From assembly GCA_037200685.1 (NCBI GenBank), contig JBBCIG010000019.1, positions 248,001 to 312,000 on the forward strand: a stretch of 64,000 bases of DNA, given 5' to 3'. This document shows, in pieces, positions 53,494-62,131 of the stretch. Position numbers and translations under genes: made by a program. Position 1 is the first letter of the stretch, and each line of letters starts with the position of its first letter. The notes beneath the pieces are model-generated. The model saw only the letters and a program-made list of their open reading frames with translations. It was not told the DNA's origin and searched no databases. This DNA is from JAJKIP01 sp037200685 (GTDB lineage Bacteria > Bacteroidota > Bacteroidia > Chitinophagales > Chitinophagaceae).

Positions 53494-55350
53494 ATGAGCC
53501 AGCTTCTTCCCTTGTTTATATTTCTTCCATTGTTTGCATTTGTTGCTTCTTTATTTTTTGTAAATAAAAAAGAAAAGCAAATTACTTTCATTGCGCAAAC
53601 CGCAATGGCTCTCTACATCGCCGGTTCGATAATCTTTGCTGTGGTATGGTTTGCTGATGGCTATACGCCGGTTATCTATAAGCTGGTTACATTGTATGAA
53701 ACGGATGGCTTTGTATTTATTATTCAATTTTATTACGATCATATTACCGCAGTGTACAGTGTTGTCGGCTCGCTGATCTTTTTCCTGGTAGCCAGCTTCA
53801 GCAAATTTTATATGCACCGGGATGAAGGTTTTAAAAGGTTCTTTAATACTTTATTGTTTTTTTCTTTAGGGTTTAATCTTATTATTTTCTCAGGAAATTT
53901 CGAAACGCTTTTTATTGGCTGGGAGTTTATCGGCCTCTCTTCTTTTTTATTAATCGCATTTTACCGCAACCGTTATTTACCTGTGAAAAATGGATTTAAA
54001 GTTTTATCCATTTACAGGCTGAGTGATATCGCATTGATCCTCGCCATGTGGATCTTGCATCATTTAACGCACCAGAATATCGGCTTTACTCAATTAGCGG
54101 AAGCAAAAGATATCGCTATTCAAAACCAGCATACAGGGATGGCTTTATTTATAACCTTGATGTTTGTATTAGCTGCCACCGCTAAGTCCGCACAAATTCC
54201 TTTTACTACCTGGCTGCCGAGGGCGATGGAAGGCCCTACATCCAGCAGCGCTATATTTTACGGTTCATTATCGGTACATATCGGCGTGTTTATTTTATTG
54301 CGTACGTATCCATTCTGGCAGGAAATGTTTGGGATAAAGCTTGTCATCATTATTATTGGTCTTGTAACAGGATTTGTGGCGAGCCTTATTGCGAGAAGAC
54401 AACCAACTGTAAAAACACAGATTGCTTATGCTTCGGCAGCACAAATAGGATTGATTTTTATTGAAGTAGCACTAGGCTTACATTGGCTGGCGCTGATCCA
54501 TTTTGCCGGTAATGCTTTTTTACGGACATATCAATTACTCGTGTCGCCATCGGTGTTAAATTATTTAATTCACCATCAATATTTTCATTATAAACCCGGC
54601 ATTGCTGATGGTAAAAACAAACTGGTCAATACCCTTTATGTTCTAGCTATAAAAGAATGGAACTTAGATGGCTTTTTGTATAAATATTTTTGGATGCCGT
54701 TTAAATTAATCGGAAGGCAATTAAGATTTTTAGAAACTAAGGCGGCACAGGTCATCGTCGCGGGTTTAGTAATTGCAGCGGCTTTTTTAATGGGCCGTAG
54801 CAAAAGCATTATTGAATTACCAGCTAATGTTATTCCTGTTTTATTTGTAGGTATTGCGTTTGTACTTATCCTGTTTTCATTTTCTTCCAGGAAATCAGCG
54901 ATCACCGCCTGGTTATACTTGTTGCCTGCTCATGCATTTATCATTTGCTGTATCTGGTATAATGCTGCGCATGTAGATTCCCTACAACTGTTGATGTACG
55001 GCAGCGGTGTATTACTGGCGGCTTTTATCGGTTTTGCCTGTTTGCAAAAGATTTATAGCATTGATAAAGACATCAGCCTTAATAAATTTCATGGTTACGT
55101 GTATGAGCAAAAGGGAACAGCGCTTTTATTTCTATTATCAGCGATCGGGTTGCTTGGATTTCCTATTACCGCCGCATTTATCGGCATTGATGTATTCTTC
55201 ACACATATCGAATCAGGCCAATATGCCTTGATCACTTTAACAGGCCTGTGTTTTTTATTTATTGAATTAGCAGCTATCCGTATCTATTGCCGGGTATTTT
55301 TAGGGTTGCATAAGAAACTCAACCACGCTGTGGCATTCCGTTCTTCATAA
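53494..55350 (+). CDS. dabB: DabB, NuoL/Mrp-like proton- or sodium-conducting membrane subunit
   Basis: The 618-residue polytopic protein has the proton-conducting transporter core of NuoL/NuoM/Mrp proteins: 'LFIGWEFIGLSSFLLIAFYRNR' (about 148-170), 'AATAKSAQIPFTTWLPRAMEGPTSSSAIFYGS' (about 228-260), and many helices. No other Nuo genes are near. It follows dabA by 7 bases, so it is DabB of a DAB complex rather than complex I. In many genomes dabB comes first; here dabA does. Confidence 0.92.
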   Translation: MSQLLPLFIFLPLFAFVASLFFVNKKEKQITFIAQTAMALYIAGSIIFAVVWFADGYTPVIYKLVTLYETDGFVFIIQFYYDHITAVYSVVGSLIFFLVASFSKFYMHRDEGFKRFFNTLLFFSLGFNLIIFSGNFETLFIGWEFIGLSSFLLIAFYRNRYLPVKNGFKVLSIYRLSDIALILAMWILHHLTHQNIGFTQLAEAKDIAIQNQHTGMALFITLMFVLAATAKSAQIPFTTWLPRAMEGPTSSSAIFYGSLSVHIGVFILLRTYPFWQEMFGIKLVIIIIGLVTGFVASLIARRQPTVKTQIAYASAAQIGLIFIEVALGLHWLALIHFAGNAFLRTYQLLVSPSVLNYLIHHQYFHYKPGIADGKNKLVNTLYVLAIKEWNLDGFLYKYFWMPFKLIGRQLRFLETKAAQVIVAGLVIAAAFLMGRSKSIIELPANVIPVLFVGIAFVLILFSFSSRKSAITAWLYLLPAHAFIICCIWYNAAHVDSLQLLMYGSGVLLAAFIGFACLQKIYSIDKDISLNKFHGYVYEQKGTALLFLLSAIGLLGFPITAAFIGIDVFFTHIESGQYALITLTGLCFLFIELAAIRIYCRVFLGLHKKLNHAVAFRSS

Positions 55351-55355
55351 AAGAA

Positions 55356-55604
55356 TCAACTTATTTCATTGGAGCTTTCCGGCAGGTGATCATATTCACC
55401 TTTCAGCGCATACCAGCCAAAGATCATCAGGCCAATGGCGATAGGAGTGAATATCGCTATGATGATAATCCAGATCACAGGATTATTAATATCTTTTTTC
55501 CCGTTGGTATCAATATGCGTGATAGCGCCGCTCACTAAAAAGTAAATAACAACCGGCGCCAGGATCAACCATATTACTCCAAGGTATTTTTTTACACTAT
55601 TCAT
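55356..55604 (-). CDS. Small two-helix membrane protein (DUF6814 type)
   Basis: This 82-residue protein has two membrane helices (about residues 8-28 and 42-68) and an acidic C-terminus. It resembles the DUF6814 family found beside MHS-type MFS transporters in Bacteroidota. It lies 39 bases downstream of the MFS gene and may be an accessory subunit. It is convergent with dabB (5-base gap). Confidence 0.75.
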   Translation of the reverse strand: MNSVKKYLGVIWLILAPVVIYFLVSGAITHIDTNGKKDINNPVIWIIIIAIFTPIAIGLMIFGWYALKGEYDHLPESSNEIS

Positions 55605-55621
55605 TTTATAAATTTTTTATA

Positions 55622-55643
55622 CCCCCCTTTAGGGGATGGGGGT
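55622..55643. repeat. CCCCTAAAGGGG-type palindromic repeat after the MFS stop codon
   Basis: On the minus strand the MFS stop TAA is followed at once by ACCCCCATCCCCTAAAGGGG, nearly identical to the copy at the paaA stop. It lies in the short spacer before the DUF6814 gene. Confidence 0.75.
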
Positions 55644-57257
55644 TTAATCTGTTACGTCTTTATCAATCTTGTTTCTCAAATAAATCACTCCTATTATCAA
55701 GCATAGTGCCGCCACGCCGATCGGATACCACAGGCCTACCAATGGATCTGCAGGATATGTTGTTGTTAGTAATAAACCAATAAACGGAACAAGGCCACCG
55801 AATACGCCATTGCCGATATGATAAGGTAATGACATGGATGTGTAGCGGATTTTAGTCGGAAACATTTCAACCAGGAATGCGGCGATAGGGCCGTAGACCA
55901 TCGTAACTAATAAAATCATTACAAAGACTAGAGCCACAAATTTCCAGTATGTTGAATTGTTTACTTTTAGAGAAGAATAAATTGGCTTTTTATCAAGTTT
56001 AACTGTTGCACCTTTTATTTCAGTTGGGCCTCCGGATAAAGGTGGATATAATGTCCATCCAGCACCCTTTAGTGTAGAAAAAATAGTATCACTTCTTTTT
56101 TCTATAAATGAGTTGTCATTAAAAGTCCATTTGTTTTCTGTTTGCCTGATAAACATAGTCGTATCCCCACTGAAGGGAATTCCTATAAGCGATGTGCCAG
56201 TATCTTTTGACAGTTTATTCTTTTTTGCTTCAGTATTTGTAATCCATGTTTTTACATTAGTATCTTTTAAAAAAGTTGAAAAAATCGGACGGTATAAAAC
56301 AACGCCCAACAACAACCCCGTCATCATAATCCATTTCCTCCCTACTTTATCACTCAGCCATCCCCAAAAAAGAAAGAAAGGCGTAGCTCCTGCAATCGCC
56401 CAAAGCATGATCGTCCTGCTTTGTTCAAATTCTATATTACATTTTGTTTCTAAAAAATTCTGCGCATAGAATTGACCAGTGTACCAGATCACTCCCTGTC
56501 CCATCACGGCACCAAACAAGGCCAATAACACCATTTTGAAATTCGCCTTCTTGCGAAAACTTTCTTTTAAAGGATTGGTCGATATCTTACCTTCTGTTTT
56601 AAGTTTGGTAAACATCGGCGATTCTTTCATCTTCATTCTTATATAAACAGATACGATAACAAGAATGATAGATATCCAGAAAGGATAGCGCCATCCGCCC
56701 CATTCCGAATTGAATTGCGCATCGGACATGTTCAGTTTCACCAGCATAATAACGCCAAGCGCTACAAATAAACCAAGCGTTGCCGTGGTTTGTATCCAGC
56801 TTGTATAATAACCTCTTTTATTGGCAGGCGCATGTTCTGCTACATAGGTTGCAGCGCCGCCGTATTCGCCACCTAGTGCCAGGCCTTGCAATAATCTTAA
56901 TAAAAGAACGAGTAATGGTGCGGCAATACCAATGGTTTTATAACCCGGAACCAATCCGATTAAAAAAGTGGAACCCCCCATCAATACAAGCGTTAACAGG
57001 AAAGTATGTTTTCTTCCGATCAGGTCGCCTAATCTTCCAAATACCAGTGCGCCAAAAGGCCGCACAATAAAACCTGCGGCGAATATGGCCAGGGTGCTGA
57101 GTAAAGCGGCTGTTGCATTGCCTTCAGGAAAAAATTCAGTCGAGATAGTTTTGGCCAGCATACCGAAAATGTAGAAGTCATACCATTCTATCATGGTGCC
57201 TACAGAAGAAGCGGCTATAACTTTGCGTATTGTTTTGGCGGAAAGCGTATCGTTCAT
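55644..57257 (-). CDS. MHS-type MFS transporter with a large extra loop
   Basis: The 537-residue protein has the metabolite:H+ symporter signatures 'GTMIEWYDFYIFG' (about 20-32), 'GRLGDLIGRKHTF' (about 74-86) and 'LRLLQGLALGGEYGGAATYVAEHAP' (about 120-144). The C-terminal half has an insertion of about 110 hydrophilic residues (about 325-437) between helices, absent from typical MHS proteins. The divergent acetyl-CoA synthetase gene 129 bases away suggests a short carboxylate substrate. Its start faces that gene across a shared regulatory region. Confidence 0.88.
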   Translation of the reverse strand: MNDTLSAKTIRKVIAASSVGTMIEWYDFYIFGMLAKTISTEFFPEGNATAALLSTLAIFAAGFIVRPFGALVFGRLGDLIGRKHTFLLTLVLMGGSTFLIGLVPGYKTIGIAAPLLVLLLRLLQGLALGGEYGGAATYVAEHAPANKRGYYTSWIQTTATLGLFVALGVIMLVKLNMSDAQFNSEWGGWRYPFWISIILVIVSVYIRMKMKESPMFTKLKTEGKISTNPLKESFRKKANFKMVLLALFGAVMGQGVIWYTGQFYAQNFLETKCNIEFEQSRTIMLWAIAGATPFFLFWGWLSDKVGRKWIMMTGLLLGVVLYRPIFSTFLKDTNVKTWITNTEAKKNKLSKDTGTSLIGIPFSGDTTMFIRQTENKWTFNDNSFIEKRSDTIFSTLKGAGWTLYPPLSGGPTEIKGATVKLDKKPIYSSLKVNNSTYWKFVALVFVMILLVTMVYGPIAAFLVEMFPTKIRYTSMSLPYHIGNGVFGGLVPFIGLLLTTTYPADPLVGLWYPIGVAALCLIIGVIYLRNKIDKDVTD

Positions 57258-57386
57258 CTTTATCTTTTGACGTCAATATGATCTAAAAAATTTCGGATCA
57301 TTTCAGGCGATTAAAATACGAATAGATTTAATGCCATAAATAAAAATTTTGTCTTCGTACATTTAAGGCTCAAAAGAAGATTGTTT

Positions 57387-59324
57387 ATGTCATATCCCTA
57401 CCAGTTGCGCAGCATGGATGAATACGAAATGGCTTATCGTGTAAGCGTTAACCAACCGGAAGAATATTGGGCTTCAGTTGCGCAGCATTTTCAATGGAGA
57501 AAAAAATGGAATAAAGTCTCAGAGTGGAATTTTAAAGAGCCTAAAATAAAATGGTTCGAAGGCGCCAAACTGAATATTACAGAGAATTGTATTGATCGTC
57601 ACCTGGAATCAATGGGCGATAAGCCCGCTATTATCTGGGAGCCGAATAATCCCGAAGAAAGGACACGGACCGTTACCTATAACCGTTTACACAAACGGGT
57701 TTGCCAGGTAGCGCAAATGCTAAAGAATAACGGCGTAAAAAAAGGCGACCGAGTTTGCATTTACATGGGGATGGTGCCGGAACTGGCTTATGCTGTGCTG
57801 GGCTGTGCAAGAATTGGAGCGATCCATAGCGTGATATTCGGTGGATTTTCCGCACAAAGTATTGCAGACAGGCTCGATGATGCGAAAGCGGAATTTATCA
57901 TCACCTGCGATGGGGCTTATAGGGGTGCAAAAGATATTCCATTAAAAAGTGTGATTGATGATGCATTGGTTGGGAATAAATCAGTAAAACGAGTGATCGT
58001 TTATACAAGAACAAGAACGCCTGTTTCCATGCTGAAAGGAAGGGATGTGTGGTGGGAAGATGAAATGGAGCATGCAGAAACGCAAATCGAAAAAGATGGC
58101 GTTGTTAGTTTTCCTGCGGAGGAGATGGATGCAGAAGACCCCTTATTTATATTATATACATCTGGAAGTACAGGAAAACCCAAAGGTGTGGTGCATACTT
58201 GCGCTGGTTATATGGTGTGGACGACTTATACTTTTGTAAATGTATTTCAATACAAACCCGGCGATATTCATTTTTGCACGGCAGATATTGGTTGGATCAC
58301 CGGCCATAGTTATATATTATATGGTCCATTGGGCGCAGGTGCAACATCATTAATGTTTGAAGGCATTCCTACCTGGCCGGATGCCGGGCGGTTTTGGGAT
58401 ATCGTTGATAAGCATAAAGTAAATATTTTATATACAGCCCCAACTGCTATCCGCTCATTAATGGGTTTTGGTTTGGAACCATTGAAGGGAAAAGATCTTT
58501 CTTCGTTAAAAACATTAGGAACTGTTGGTGAACCCATCAATGAAGAAGCATGGCATTGGTATGATGAAAATATTGGAAAGAAAAAATGCCCGATAGTTGA
58601 TACCTGGTGGCAGACGGAAACAGGCGGCATTTTAATTTCAAATTTGGCCGGCATTACACCATCAAAACCATCGTGGGCAACATTACCATTACCGGGAGTG
58701 CAGCCTGTAATAGTTGATGAAAATGGAAAAGAAGTAACGCAACCAGATGAAGATGGTTTCCTGAAAGGAAATTTATGCATTAAAGCAGCATGGCCTTCTA
58801 CTATACGAACGACTTATGGCGACCACGAACGTTGCCGCACTAATTATTTTGCTACCTATAAAGATTTATATTTTACCGGTGATGGCGCCATGAAAGATAA
58901 AAATGGTTTTTACCGCATAACGGGCAGGGTAGATGATGTATTAAATGTAAGTGGTCATCGCATCGGCACGGCGGAAGTAGAGAATGCGATTAACATGCAT
59001 GCAGGCGTGGTGGAAAGTGCAGTGGTTGGCTACCCGCATGATATAAAAGGTCAGGGCATTTATGCTTATGTGATTTATAATCAAAAAAACAGTGATGAGG
59101 AGCTGGCAAGAAAAGATATCCTGCAAACTGTCAGCCGTATTATCGGCCCGATCGCCAAGCCGGATAAAATTCAATTTGTTTCCGGCTTGCCTAAAACAAG
59201 AAGCGGAAAGATCATGCGGAGAATATTAAGAAAGATAGCCGAAGGCGAAACATCTAACCTGGGCGATACAACCACATTGCTTGATCCGGGTGTAGTCGAG
59301 GAAATAAAGAATGGAAAAGTATAA
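57387..59324 (+). CDS. acs: Acetyl-CoA synthetase (AMP-forming)
   Basis: The start is set at the ATG at 57387. The 645-residue protein matches Acs: the P-loop 'YTSGSTGKPKG' (about 255-265), 'DIGWITGHSYI', 'DTWWQTETGG', 'TGRVDDVLNVSGHRIGTAEVE' and the C-terminal 'PKTRSGKIMRRILRKI' with the catalytic, acetylation-regulated Lys. It activates acetate to acetyl-CoA in the cytosol. It is divergent from the MFS gene, which may import its substrate. Confidence 0.96.
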   Translation: MSYPYQLRSMDEYEMAYRVSVNQPEEYWASVAQHFQWRKKWNKVSEWNFKEPKIKWFEGAKLNITENCIDRHLESMGDKPAIIWEPNNPEERTRTVTYNRLHKRVCQVAQMLKNNGVKKGDRVCIYMGMVPELAYAVLGCARIGAIHSVIFGGFSAQSIADRLDDAKAEFIITCDGAYRGAKDIPLKSVIDDALVGNKSVKRVIVYTRTRTPVSMLKGRDVWWEDEMEHAETQIEKDGVVSFPAEEMDAEDPLFILYTSGSTGKPKGVVHTCAGYMVWTTYTFVNVFQYKPGDIHFCTADIGWITGHSYILYGPLGAGATSLMFEGIPTWPDAGRFWDIVDKHKVNILYTAPTAIRSLMGFGLEPLKGKDLSSLKTLGTVGEPINEEAWHWYDENIGKKKCPIVDTWWQTETGGILISNLAGITPSKPSWATLPLPGVQPVIVDENGKEVTQPDEDGFLKGNLCIKAAWPSTIRTTYGDHERCRTNYFATYKDLYFTGDGAMKDKNGFYRITGRVDDVLNVSGHRIGTAEVENAINMHAGVVESAVVGYPHDIKGQGIYAYVIYNQKNSDEELARKDILQTVSRIIGPIAKPDKIQFVSGLPKTRSGKIMRRILRKIAEGETSNLGDTTTLLDPGVVEEIKNGKV

Positions 59325-59365
59325 AGTTCTTAAAATAAGTATTATTTTAAGCGGCTCAATATCTT

Positions 59366-60352
59366 ATGTCAAAGCAAAAACCCAGGTCAGCATTCCGCAA
59401 AGTCCTTCGCTGGATAGCATGGGTATTGCTTGTGCAATTCATTCTCATCAATATCAGCGCTGCTTTATACGCTTATAAGTTCACTCACCTTTATTCCCCG
59501 GAGCAAAGAAAAATTGATATTGCTAAAAGTACTTCCAGGAATATTTTTATAAAAACATGGAAGCTTTTTTCGGGCCCGCGGTTTTATAAAGAACCGGAAA
59601 TAGCGACGCCTGCTTTTAAGTATACTACCGTTGCTTTAAAAACAAAAAATAATCTCCCGCTTGAAGGCTGGTATGGTCGTGTTGATTCCGCATCAAAAGG
59701 AACTGTATTGTTATTTCATAATCTTACAGGAAACAAAGCCGTAATACTGGAACAAGCCAATGAATTTTTATCCTGGAATTATAACGTAATGCTCGTGGAT
59801 GTAAGGGCACATGGAAACAGCGGAGGGTTCGCTACTACTATTGGATATAATGAAGCAGAAGAGGTAAAACTCGCTTACGAATATGTACAGCAACAAGGAG
59901 AAAAAAATATTTACCTGTGGGGTGCATCGCTGGGGGCGGTAGAAATTATAAAAGCCGTTGCTGATTATGATCTTCAGCCAAAAGCAATGATCGCGGAAAT
60001 GCCTTTCCGTTCGTTGCAATCGCATTTACGTGGCCGTGTCAGGTTAGCCGGGTTCCCGGAACAACCATTTTCTTTCCTCGTTACTTTTTGGATAGGCGTT
60101 GAGCATGGTTTTAATGGCTATGGATTTAACTCAATAAAATATGCTAAGGAAATAACCTGTCCCATATTATTACAATACGGGGGAAAAGATCCGCTTGTTA
60201 ATAAAAAAGAAGTGGAAGATATTTATGATGCATTGCCTGCTACTAATAAAAAATTAGTGTTGTACGAAGATGCGGCCCATCAATTCTTGCTGCAAAAAGA
60301 CCCTGTTCGCTGGAAAAAAGAAGTAGGAGATTTTTTAACGAGAATCAGGTAA
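59366..60352 (+). CDS. Membrane-anchored alpha/beta hydrolase
   Basis: The 328-residue protein has one N-terminal membrane helix (about residues 14-38) and an alpha/beta hydrolase domain: 'HNLTGNKAV' oxyanion region, nucleophile Ser in 'WGASLGA' (about 188-194), Asp in 'YGGKDPLV' and His in 'DAAHQFL'. It resembles the BEM46/ABHD13-like group. The substrate is unknown. It follows acs by 41 bases on the same strand. Confidence 0.85.
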   Translation: MSKQKPRSAFRKVLRWIAWVLLVQFILINISAALYAYKFTHLYSPEQRKIDIAKSTSRNIFIKTWKLFSGPRFYKEPEIATPAFKYTTVALKTKNNLPLEGWYGRVDSASKGTVLLFHNLTGNKAVILEQANEFLSWNYNVMLVDVRAHGNSGGFATTIGYNEAEEVKLAYEYVQQQGEKNIYLWGASLGAVEIIKAVADYDLQPKAMIAEMPFRSLQSHLRGRVRLAGFPEQPFSFLVTFWIGVEHGFNGYGFNSIKYAKEITCPILLQYGGKDPLVNKKEVEDIYDALPATNKKLVLYEDAAHQFLLQKDPVRWKKEVGDFLTRIR

Positions 60353-60378
60353 ATTATTTCAGTACATCCTTAATTGGC

Positions 60379-60458
60379 TTCACGCAAAGCAGCAGGTGTA
60401 GAAAAGTTATTGTATCCGTGTTAACGGAGCGCAACTTTTCCTTGCTTCTTTGCGTGAA
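60379..60458. repeat. Long imperfect inverted repeat after the alpha/beta hydrolase gene
   Basis: The outer arms TTCACGCAAAG (60379-60389) and CTTTGCGTGAA (60448-60458) and the inner arms GAAAAGTT (60401-60408) and AACTTTTC (60433-60440) would form an extended hairpin between two convergent genes. It may serve as a terminator although no T-run follows. Confidence 0.6.
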
Positions 60459-60470
60459 ATATTTTTAAAC

Positions 60471-61037
60471 TTATTGCCTGATCGTTACTCTTGTTCCTAC
60501 CGGTGTGTAATTATAAACTTCCTGCACATCCGTATTCTTCATCGAGATACATCCCAGTGTCCAGTTCTTATACCGGTCCACCATCACATCATCATTCGGC
60601 CATGTGCCATGAATACCAATGGAGCCGCCGATACTTGCACTCGATGGTATTTCTCCCCGTTGTTTTCTTTTCTTAAATTTTTCCCAGCTTTCTTTTGTCG
60701 GGTAATCAATCGCCATAAAGCGGTACCATTTATCATGTATTTTTTTGCTGCTGATATGAAAAGTTCCTTCAGGCGTGTTTTTATCACCTTCCATTTTTTT
60801 ATCCTCAAGGCTGTTATTACCAAATACAACGGGGTAAGTAGCATACCAGCCTTTGCTGTCGTATACGCTTAATTCGTAATCCGATTTATCAATGATGATG
60901 TAAACTGAGCCGATCGGTGCATTGCCGTTAAGCTCTCGTGTAAATGAGCGGGAAGAAGGAGTAGTTGAATGAGGTGCATCCGTCATCATCCATCCGCCTC
61001 CCAACAATATAGAAGCAAATAAAAAAATATTTTTCAT
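60471..61037 (-). CDS. Exported L,D-transpeptidase (YkuD family)
   Basis: This 188-residue protein has a signal-like N-terminus and the YkuD domain. 'VYIIIDKSDYELSVYDSKG' opens the domain, and the catalytic segment has His in 'GIHGTW' and Cys in 'NWTLGCISMKN'. Such enzymes cross-link or modify peptidoglycan, or anchor proteins to it, in the periplasm. It is a single gene with no clear operon partner. Confidence 0.9.
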   Translation of the reverse strand: MKNIFLFASILLGGGWMMTDAPHSTTPSSRSFTRELNGNAPIGSVYIIIDKSDYELSVYDSKGWYATYPVVFGNNSLEDKKMEGDKNTPEGTFHISSKKIHDKWYRFMAIDYPTKESWEKFKKRKQRGEIPSSASIGGSIGIHGTWPNDDVMVDRYKNWTLGCISMKNTDVQEVYNYTPVGTRVTIRQ

Positions 61038-61152
61038 GGTCTTTCCTTATCCGTCTTTTTAAAAACGGGATATTGGTGGATTTTATTTTTAATTCTAATT
61101 GCCTTTAACGATGTTTTATCAATCGCTATGCAGCAAAAATAATGCGTAAAAA

Positions 61153-61181
61153 ATCCCCTCCTGCATATAGCGGGAGGGGAT
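61153..61181. terminator. Strong bidirectional terminator at the end of the sigma/anti-sigma/barrel operon
   Basis: A 12-bp stem (ATCCCCTCCTGC at 61153-61164 and GCGGGAGGGGAT at 61170-61181, one G-T pair) with an ATATA loop is followed on the plus strand by AACTTTTTTTT and on the minus strand by TTTTTTACG. It lies 69 bases after the stop of the minus-strand barrel gene. Confidence 0.85.
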
Positions 61182-61249
61182 AACTTTTTTTTATCAACAA
61201 TCAAGGTATTTCTACGAACCGTCGTGGTTATTACTAGGTAGTTTTTATA

Positions 61250-62104
61250 TTACCAATTACTGAAACGGAAACCCACATTATAAGGAGTAACATCGAGGCC
61301 TTTTTCAAACATGCTCTTGAAAGCATAAGAACCATAGAGACGAATAGGGCCTAACGCTACTTCACCAACATAAGACAGTTTCCATTTGCGCAGGTCGAAG
61401 TTGTCTTTTGTTTTATCCACCTTGCCATCTTCTTTTATTTTCTGGCGGGCGCTGTAAAGATATCCCGCACTGATACCTGCGCTGAAGCCATAGTTTCTCT
61501 TATGTTTCTTTGGTGTAAAATTAAAGTTCAGCATAAAGGGCATGGTCAAATAATCCGCTGCCAGTTTATTTTTAGTAAGACCGGAATTCAAAAACCCTTC
61601 GTCTATTGTTGGGCTTATGTTCTTTTGAAAACGGATGGTTTTGTCATCGAAATGATAATTGTTCAGTTCCAACCCCAAACCATATTTAAAATTGACAACG
61701 TGTTTGATCATATTAATACGTTGCATAAAGAACCAGATATTCACGCTTCTTGATTTACCAGTACGCAGTTTTAAACTATTTTCATCGATGCCAGGCGCTA
61801 CAAAATTTGAATTGCGGGCAGCAACATAATTTGAATTATCTACATAATTGGAAAACCCAAGGTCCAATATCCACCAATTCGTACTGATGTTAGAAGGCTT
61901 ATCACCCCTGTGGCGGTTACTGATGGTCAGGCGTGAGTTTCCTTTTGTTTCTTTTGAATCATCATTGTTTTTTCCTTTTTCACGGATGATCACCATCCCG
62001 CCGATCTTAATGGTATCGGGTTTTGCTTTCGTTGTCGTGTCTGTTTGTCCAAAGCCAATCATCATGGAGCACAATGCGGCACACAGAATAAAAATCCTTT
62101 TCAT
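61250..62104 (-). CDS. Outer-membrane beta-barrel protein
   Basis: The 284-residue protein has a signal peptide (about residues 1-20), a polar linker (about 40-72), and a repeated beta-strand pattern ending in 'GLDVTPYNVGFRFSNW' with an aromatic C-terminus. It resembles the small PorT/OmpA-like barrel proteins of Bacteroidota. It is last in an operon after the sigma and anti-sigma genes and is a likely regulon member or partner of the envelope-stress pair. Confidence 0.8.
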   Translation of the reverse strand: MKRIFILCAALCSMMIGFGQTDTTTKAKPDTIKIGGMVIIREKGKNNDDSKETKGNSRLTISNRHRGDKPSNISTNWWILDLGFSNYVDNSNYVAARNSNFVAPGIDENSLKLRTGKSRSVNIWFFMQRINMIKHVVNFKYGLGLELNNYHFDDKTIRFQKNISPTIDEGFLNSGLTKNKLAADYLTMPFMLNFNFTPKKHKRNYGFSAGISAGYLYSARQKIKEDGKVDKTKDNFDLRKWKLSYVGEVALGPIRLYGSYAFKSMFEKGLDVTPYNVGFRFSNW

Positions 62105-62131
62105 ATTTACTTTTTTAATTCGTTTTAAAAT

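Noticed and set aside
53494..55350. Complex I subunit NuoL
   Set aside because: No other nuo genes are adjacent and dabA precedes it directly, so DabB is the better call.
60450..60872. Plus-strand 140-codon frame opposite the L,D-transpeptidase
   Set aside because: Antisense shadow of the transpeptidase gene without any domain pattern.
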